From Belnapia sp. (GTDB lineage: Bacteria > Pseudomonadota > Alphaproteobacteria > Acetobacterales > Acetobacteraceae): a stretch of DNA of 28,894 bases. Below the pieces are notes generated by a model, which saw only the letters and a program-made list of their open reading frames with translations, did no database searches and was not told the origin of the DNA. The DNA lies in contig JAQGIA010000157.1 in NCBI GenBank assembly GCA_028291445.1, forward strand, positions 1 through 28,894. Reading direction: 5' to 3'. Position numbers and translations under genes: made by a program. Below are positions 25,193-28,894 of this stretch, piece after piece. Each line of letters opens with the position of its first letter. Position 1 is the stretch's first letter.

Positions 25193-25232
25193 GGACCATG
25201 AGCGGCGCCGACAGCAGCGCCGATCATGGTCC
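25193..25232. promoter_or_regulatory. 40-bp palindrome upstream of the dehydrogenase, operator candidate
   Basis: Outer arms GGACCATGA (25193-25201) and TCATGGTCC (25224-25232) are perfect, with an inner 6-bp pair (25203-25208 and 25217-25222). It lies 29 nt before the dehydrogenase ATG, in the leader, just downstream of an AT-rich stretch (TAAAAC near 25243) that could be a -10 region. The symmetry suits a dimeric repressor site. No regulator gene is adjacent. Confidence 0.45.
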
Positions 25233-25306
25233 AGGCCGTTGTTTTATCGCATGATTCATGCCTTCGGTAAGGCCACCTCAAGCGATCATGTTTTGTCTGG
25301 GGCGCC

Positions 25307-27010
25307 TCAGCGTCCCGTCGGTGGCGGCGCCCGGGGCCGCACCTGCCAGCCCGGTGCCAGCACCCAATAGCCATCCGCCTGCAGCAGGCTGTCCCGGGCC
25401 GGATCGTGCGAGGCGCGGGCCAGGCCCAGGCTTTCGTCATCCCGCAGGATATAGAGCGTCCCCGGCTCATAGGCGCCGCTGGCGAGGCTGGCCGCGGTCT
25501 TCTGCCGCAGGGCGGCGATCGCCGCCGCATCGACCCGGGCCATGTAGATGGAATCCGTGGGCAGACCGGCCACGGCGGCGAAGCGGGCGATGGATTCCCA
25601 GCCCTCGCCCATGTTGGCGGCCGGCACCGCCCGCACCCGGGCATAGTGGCGCGCCGCCTCGGGCCAGAAGGCATCGAAGAGGCGCTGCGGTATGCCGACC
25701 GGTGCATCGGCGACGAGGGCCTGCCGCCTGGCGATGCCGGCCCGCAGATCCACCGCCTGCACCGCCAGCAGGGCCAGCAGCAGCCAGCCCGTGCGCCGGC
25801 CGCCCCAGGCATTGGCGAGCAGGGCGATGGCACCGGCCAGCGCCGCATAGGCCAGCGGCCAGACCATCCGTTCCGAATTACGCAGGGCGCCGGCGACGGC
25901 CATGACCTTGTCCGGCAGGCCGAAAAGCTCGACGCCCCAGCCGCCGATGGTGACATGCGGCGTGATGGCGAAGGCCAGCAGCCCCAGCAGGACGGCCGCC
26001 AATGGCCAGAGCCGGCGGGGCAGGGCGATCCCAGGCCGGCCCAGGGCCACAGCCGCGCCGAGGCCCAGCAGCAGCAACCCGCCCAGGCCGAGATAACTGC
26101 TGCCGGCCTCCCAATGGCCGGGGTCCGGCAGGTCCGGCAGCAACGCGGACCACTGCCCGCCGTCGAGGAAGCCCAGCAGGTCGAAGTTCCAGCTGCCGTA
26201 CCGGCCCGTGTCGCTGCCCGGCCCGCTGTCGTAGCCGCCCGGCAACAGGAAGAAACCGCCGGCCCAGAGCGCCGCGGCCACCGCCAGCGGCACCGCGAGC
26301 GCCTCCGCCACCAACCAGATAGGCCGCCGCGCCATGACCCACCTGCCGGCCAAGGCGCGGCGCAGCCAGTCGGCCGCCCAGAGCGGTGCCACCATGGCCA
26401 ATAGGTAGGAATGGATCAGTCCGGTCGTCGCCAGCAGCAACCCCCAGGCCAGGGTTCGGCGCCCCATGCCGGGGCCAAACCTGGTGCCTTGGCCTGCCCC
26501 ACAGACGAGCAGCAAGGCCGCCAGGATGGTCCATTGGCCGGCCAGCGGGGTATGCCCGGCCATGCGGTTGAGCAGCATCGGCTGCAACGCCAGCAGCCCC
26601 GCGCCGCAGATCCGCGCCAGCGGGTCCCGGGTCGCCAGCCCCACCAGGCGCCAGCCCAGCACGCCGTGCAGGATGCCGCAGGCCAGCAGCCAGGGCCCGA
26701 CGTATTGCGGCACATCCACCACCCCGCGCAGCGCCTTGAAGCCCAGGGCGAGCAAGGGGATGGCATCGGCGAAGTAGATCGCGGTGCCCAGTTCCATCCC
26801 ATAGGCCGGGTTGGCGCCCGGCGGCAGGCTCCAGGGAGAGACCCGGAAATAGCTCCACCCCAGCCAGAGCTGCACCGGGTCCGGACCGAGGGGGCCCGCC
26901 AGCAGCCAGCCCTGATGCCAGGGGTCGAGCGGGCCGAAGCCGAAGATCACGATGACCAGGACGGCGCCCAGCAGCCCGGCCGCCACGCCGCCCAGCCAGC
27001 CGCCTTTCAT
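25307..27010 (-). CDS. DUF6311-type multi-spanning membrane protein
   Basis: This 567-aa integral membrane protein has about ten to twelve hydrophobic helices, starting with LGGVAAGLLGAVLVIVIFGF. After the first helix comes DPVQLWLGWSYFRVSPWSLP, then PGANPAYGMELGTAIYFADA and IPLLALGFKAL, the conserved periplasmic loop of DUF6311 proteins, which resemble GT-C polyprenol-linked glycosyltransferases. The C-terminal ~130 residues are soluble (NMGEGWESIARFAAVAGLP). A role in transferring sugars from lipid carriers outside the inner membrane is plausible but inferred. The frame is open to 27220; ATG 27010 was chosen because it directly precedes the first helix, although no clear ribosome site is visible. 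ATGs at 27112 and 27115 are alternatives. It follows the ketopantoate-reductase-like gene by 133 nt, with a hairpin between. Confidence 0.82.
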   Translation of the reverse strand: MKGGWLGGVAAGLLGAVLVIVIFGFGPLDPWHQGWLLAGPLGPDPVQLWLGWSYFRVSPWSLPPGANPAYGMELGTAIYFADAIPLLALGFKALRGVVDVPQYVGPWLLACGILHGVLGWRLVGLATRDPLARICGAGLLALQPMLLNRMAGHTPLAGQWTILAALLLVCGAGQGTRFGPGMGRRTLAWGLLLATTGLIHSYLLAMVAPLWAADWLRRALAGRWVMARRPIWLVAEALAVPLAVAAALWAGGFFLLPGGYDSGPGSDTGRYGSWNFDLLGFLDGGQWSALLPDLPDPGHWEAGSSYLGLGGLLLLGLGAAVALGRPGIALPRRLWPLAAVLLGLLAFAITPHVTIGGWGVELFGLPDKVMAVAGALRNSERMVWPLAYAALAGAIALLANAWGGRRTGWLLLALLAVQAVDLRAGIARRQALVADAPVGIPQRLFDAFWPEAARHYARVRAVPAANMGEGWESIARFAAVAGLPTDSIYMARVDAAAIAALRQKTAASLASGAYEPGTLYILRDDESLGLARASHDPARDSLLQADGYWVLAPGWQVRPRAPPPTGR

Positions 27011-27116
27011 GCCAAGCCCGGATTGTCCGATGATCCTGCCCCTCCGACCGGAACCGAACGTCGGATCGGCGGGATGGATGCCGCGCCGGCATGCGCGCCA
27101 CGGCGGATGCATCATG

Positions 27117-27140
27117 GTCTCGGGCAGCCACGCCCGAGAC
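27117..27140 (-). terminator. Hairpin after the ketopantoate-reductase-like gene
   Basis: A perfect 9-bp stem, GTCTCGGGC (27117-27125) with GCCCGAGAC (27132-27140), has a 6-nt loop. It begins 3 nt after the stop codon of the gene on the minus strand. No T-tract follows, so it is terminator-like only. Confidence 0.55.
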
Positions 27141-27143
27141 GGG

Positions 27144-28094
27144 TCAGCGGGGCAGCCGCCCCGCGTCCCGCCGCTGCTCGAAGGCCTTGGCATGGAGATA
27201 GGCCGCTTCGTGCAGCTCATGCGGCACGCCGGCCGAGCGCGCCGCTTCCAGCAGGAAGCCGAGGATATGATCCGCCTCGATCCGCCCCCCGGCCTCGAGG
27301 TCGCGCAGCATGGAGGCGGCGTAGCCCCCGGCCGGATCGGCGAACAGTGCCTCGAAATCGGCCAGGAAACCTGGCTTCATCAGATGCCCATGGGCCGCGG
27401 CGATGGCGGCGTTGCGCGCCAGTATGCGGTGCATGAAGGCGACGCCCCCGGGCGCCCGGGCGATCTCGCCGGTATTGGCCCGCATCAGCACGGTGCCGAG
27501 CGCGCTGGTGCCGAGATGCACCAGCTTTTCCCACATCCGCCGCATGATATCGGGCACCGCCTCGGCCACCAGGCCCTCGGCCCGGCCGGCGATGGCGGCG
27601 AGCGCCTGGACGCGGGGCGACAGCGTCCCGTCGGTCTCGCCGAAGGTCAGCCAGCGCCAATCGTTCAGCTGCTTCACCACGCCGGCCGGCGTCAGCGTCG
27701 CCTGGATCTTGGCGATGCCGCCCAGCACCTGCGCGGCGCCGAATTCGCGCTGCAGGGTGGCGATGTGGGACAGCCCGTTCAGCACCGGCAGCACCGCCGT
27801 GCCCGGTCCCATGGCGGGACGGATGGCGGCGATGGCGCTGTCCAGGTCGTAGGCCTTGCAGGTCAGCAGCACGAGGTCGAAGCCCGGCGCTGCCGTGGTC
27901 CCCAGATCCGCCTCGGTCAGGGTGCGGACCGGCAGCCTGGCATCGCCGAAGGGGCTTTCGATGACCAGCCCCTGTTCGGCGAGCTGGGCCTGCCGTCCCG
28001 GCCGTACCAGGAAGGTGACATCCGCCCCAGCCTGGACCAGCCGGCCGCCGAAGTAGCCGCCCAGCGCCCCGGCGCCCAGGCTGAGGATGCGCAT
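27144..28094 (-). CDS. 2-dehydropantoate 2-reductase family protein (second copy)
   Basis: This 316-aa protein has the NADPH site MRILSLGAGALGGYFGGRLV (G-x-G-x2-G), then LVLLTCKAYDLDSA and AVLPVLNGLSH. The C-terminal domain has RMWEKLVHLGTSALGTVLMR, whose Lys matches the PanE catalytic lysine. It differs clearly from the copy at 15283-16206, and which of the two (if either) makes pantoate is not decidable from sequence alone. It starts 14 nt after the carD stop on the same strand, so it may be transcribed with carD. GAGGG lies ~11 nt before the ATG, a rather wide spacing. Confidence 0.9.
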   Translation of the reverse strand: MRILSLGAGALGGYFGGRLVQAGADVTFLVRPGRQAQLAEQGLVIESPFGDARLPVRTLTEADLGTTAAPGFDLVLLTCKAYDLDSAIAAIRPAMGPGTAVLPVLNGLSHIATLQREFGAAQVLGGIAKIQATLTPAGVVKQLNDWRWLTFGETDGTLSPRVQALAAIAGRAEGLVAEAVPDIMRRMWEKLVHLGTSALGTVLMRANTGEIARAPGGVAFMHRILARNAAIAAAHGHLMKPGFLADFEALFADPAGGYAASMLRDLEAGGRIEADHILGFLLEAARSAGVPHELHEAAYLHAKAFEQRRDAGRLPR

Positions 28095-28108
28095 GGCTAC
28101 GATATCCC

Positions 28109-28894
28109 TCAGGCCGCCTTCAGATGTTCCAGCAGCTTAGTGGTTGCCTGGGCCTTGTCGGTGCGGTCGATGGCGGCCAGCTCGGCGGCGAGGCGGTCCA
28201 TCGCCTGCTCGTAGATCTGCCGCTCGGAGAAGGACTGGTCCGGCTGCCCGGCATTGCGGTGCAGGTCGCGCACCACCTCGGCGATGGCGACGGGGTCGCC
28301 GCTGTTGATCTTGGCTTCGTATTCCTGGGCGCGGCGGGACCACATGGTGCGCTTGATACGGGCGCGGCCCTTCAGCGTATCCAGCGCTTCCTTCATGGAA
28401 TCCGGCCCGGCCAGCTTGCGCAGGCCGGAGGATGCGGCCTTGCCGACCGGAACCCGCAACGTCATCCGGTTCTCGTCGAAGGTCACGACGATGACCTGCA
28501 GCGAATGACCGGCGGCGGACATCGTCTCGATGCCCTGCACGGTGCCGACCCCATGGGTCGGGTACACGACATGGTCGCCGGCCTTGAACTCTACGGGCTT
28601 CGAAGGCTGCCTTTGTGGGATGGAAGGATGGGCGTCCCGCCGCATGGGCATGGGCCCGGTGGGAGGGACAGGGCTGGACTGGGTGGCCAGTGCAGCATCG
28701 GGCTTGGAAGCTTCGGGTTTGGGCATCAGGGGGGCCGCCGCCTGGCTTTCCGCCAGGCCGGGCTTCAAGGCCTCGGCGGGCTTGGCGACAGGCTTGGCGG
28801 AAAGGGAGGCCTTGGCGGCGGGCGCCTCGGGAGCGACCTTGGCCGGGGCCTTGGCAATGGCGGAGGCCATGGCGCGGGGCCGCTCGGCCGGCTT
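28109..28894 (-). CDS. carD: CarD-family RNA polymerase-binding regulator with long N-terminal extension (5' end may lie outside window)
   Basis: The C-terminal ~160 residues are a CarD/CdnL protein. They start FKAGDHVVYPTHGVGTVQGI, the Tudor-like RNA-polymerase-interacting domain that binds the beta subunit. A helical DNA-contacting domain follows, with LKGRARIKRTMWSRRAQEYE and a C-terminal helix ending KLLEHLKAA. CarD stabilises open promoter complexes. Ahead of the domain lie at least 93 residues of low-complexity Ala/Pro/Lys/Ser (AKAPAKVAPEAPAAK), absent from standard ~160-180-aa CarD. An ATG at 28870 could be the start, but the frame stays open to the window edge (KPAERPRA precedes that Met), so the gene may begin beyond it. 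Confidence 0.93.
   Translation of the reverse strand, partial: KPAERPRAMASAIAKAPAKVAPEAPAAKASLSAKPVAKPAEALKPGLAESQAAAPLMPKPEASKPDAALATQSSPVPPTGPMPMRRDAHPSIPQRQPSKPVEFKAGDHVVYPTHGVGTVQGIETMSAAGHSLQVIVVTFDENRMTLRVPVGKAASSGLRKLAGPDSMKEALDTLKGRARIKRTMWSRRAQEYEAKINSGDPVAIAEVVRDLHRNAGQPDQSFSERQIYEQAMDRLAAELAAIDRTDKAQATTKLLEHLKAA

Noticed and set aside
24742..25956. A 404-codon minus-strand frame ending in the first half of the dehydrogenase
   Set aside because: Its first part is out of frame with the DUF6311 membrane protein and its end is the frameshifted dehydrogenase. It is not a fusion gene.

Overview
The window is a high-GC, densely coding chromosomal segment. It most resembles an alphaproteobacterium of the Acetobacteraceae/Roseomonas type. 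Reasons are the very G/C-rich third codon positions, an HWE-type histidine kinase, a CarD protein with a long Ala/Pro/Lys-rich N-terminal extension, a solitary Bug-type solute-binding protein, and a Crp/Fnr regulator ending in a Ser-Cys-Glu-Cys-type tail. The genus assignment is inference. No rRNA, tRNA, CRISPR array or intact insertion sequence was seen. Both end genes (an LLM-class oxidoreductase on the left, carD on the right) run off the window.

Layout. 1-1439 (+): the end of a luciferase-like oxidoreductase and a tightly linked amidohydrolase-2 protein. 1476-8096 (-): a glycan-type cluster. In transcription order it holds a 549-aa unknown, a GT4 glycosyltransferase (4-nt overlap), a 304-aa unknown, a HAD hydrolase and, after a 320-nt gap, a two-domain protein joining a DRE-TIM aldolase to a MptE/DUF115-like domain. 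8097-8931 is a long non-coding stretch with an AT-rich half and hairpins. 8932-11735 (-): a Crp/Fnr regulator and acetyl-CoA synthetase. 11907-13194 (-): a compact EVE / GFA / Rieske operon. 13235-15169 (-): an orphan branched-chain-type ABC solute-binding protein and a GST, separated by three tandem short palindromes.

15283-18453 (+): a ketopantoate-reductase-like protein, a Bug/TTT solute-binding protein, an HU-like DNA-binding protein followed by a strong hairpin, and a second GST. 18460-20493 (-): a large RTX calcium-binding protein with no type I exporter nearby. 20623-21417 (+): enoyl-CoA hydratase/isomerase. 21427-23169 (-): a PAS-PAS HWE histidine kinase. Its start codon overlaps, head to head, that of a DUF2459 lipoprotein (+). 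23883-24383: two very small divergent lipoproteins; the minus one has an EcfG-like promoter. 24410-25164 (-): a short-chain dehydrogenase broken by an apparent 1-nt deletion. 25307-28894 (-): a DUF6311 multi-spanning membrane protein, a second ketopantoate-reductase-like protein and carD.

Most of the window looks like ordinary metabolic and accessory chromosome. The least familiar part is the glycan cluster. It combines a C-C bond-forming aldolase fused to a MptE/GT42-like domain, a phosphatase-like HAD protein, a GT4 enzyme and two unknown proteins that share a recurring GW...R-x-D-L...GF module. My reading is that the cluster makes or attaches an unusual sugar acid on a surface glycan; this is inference.
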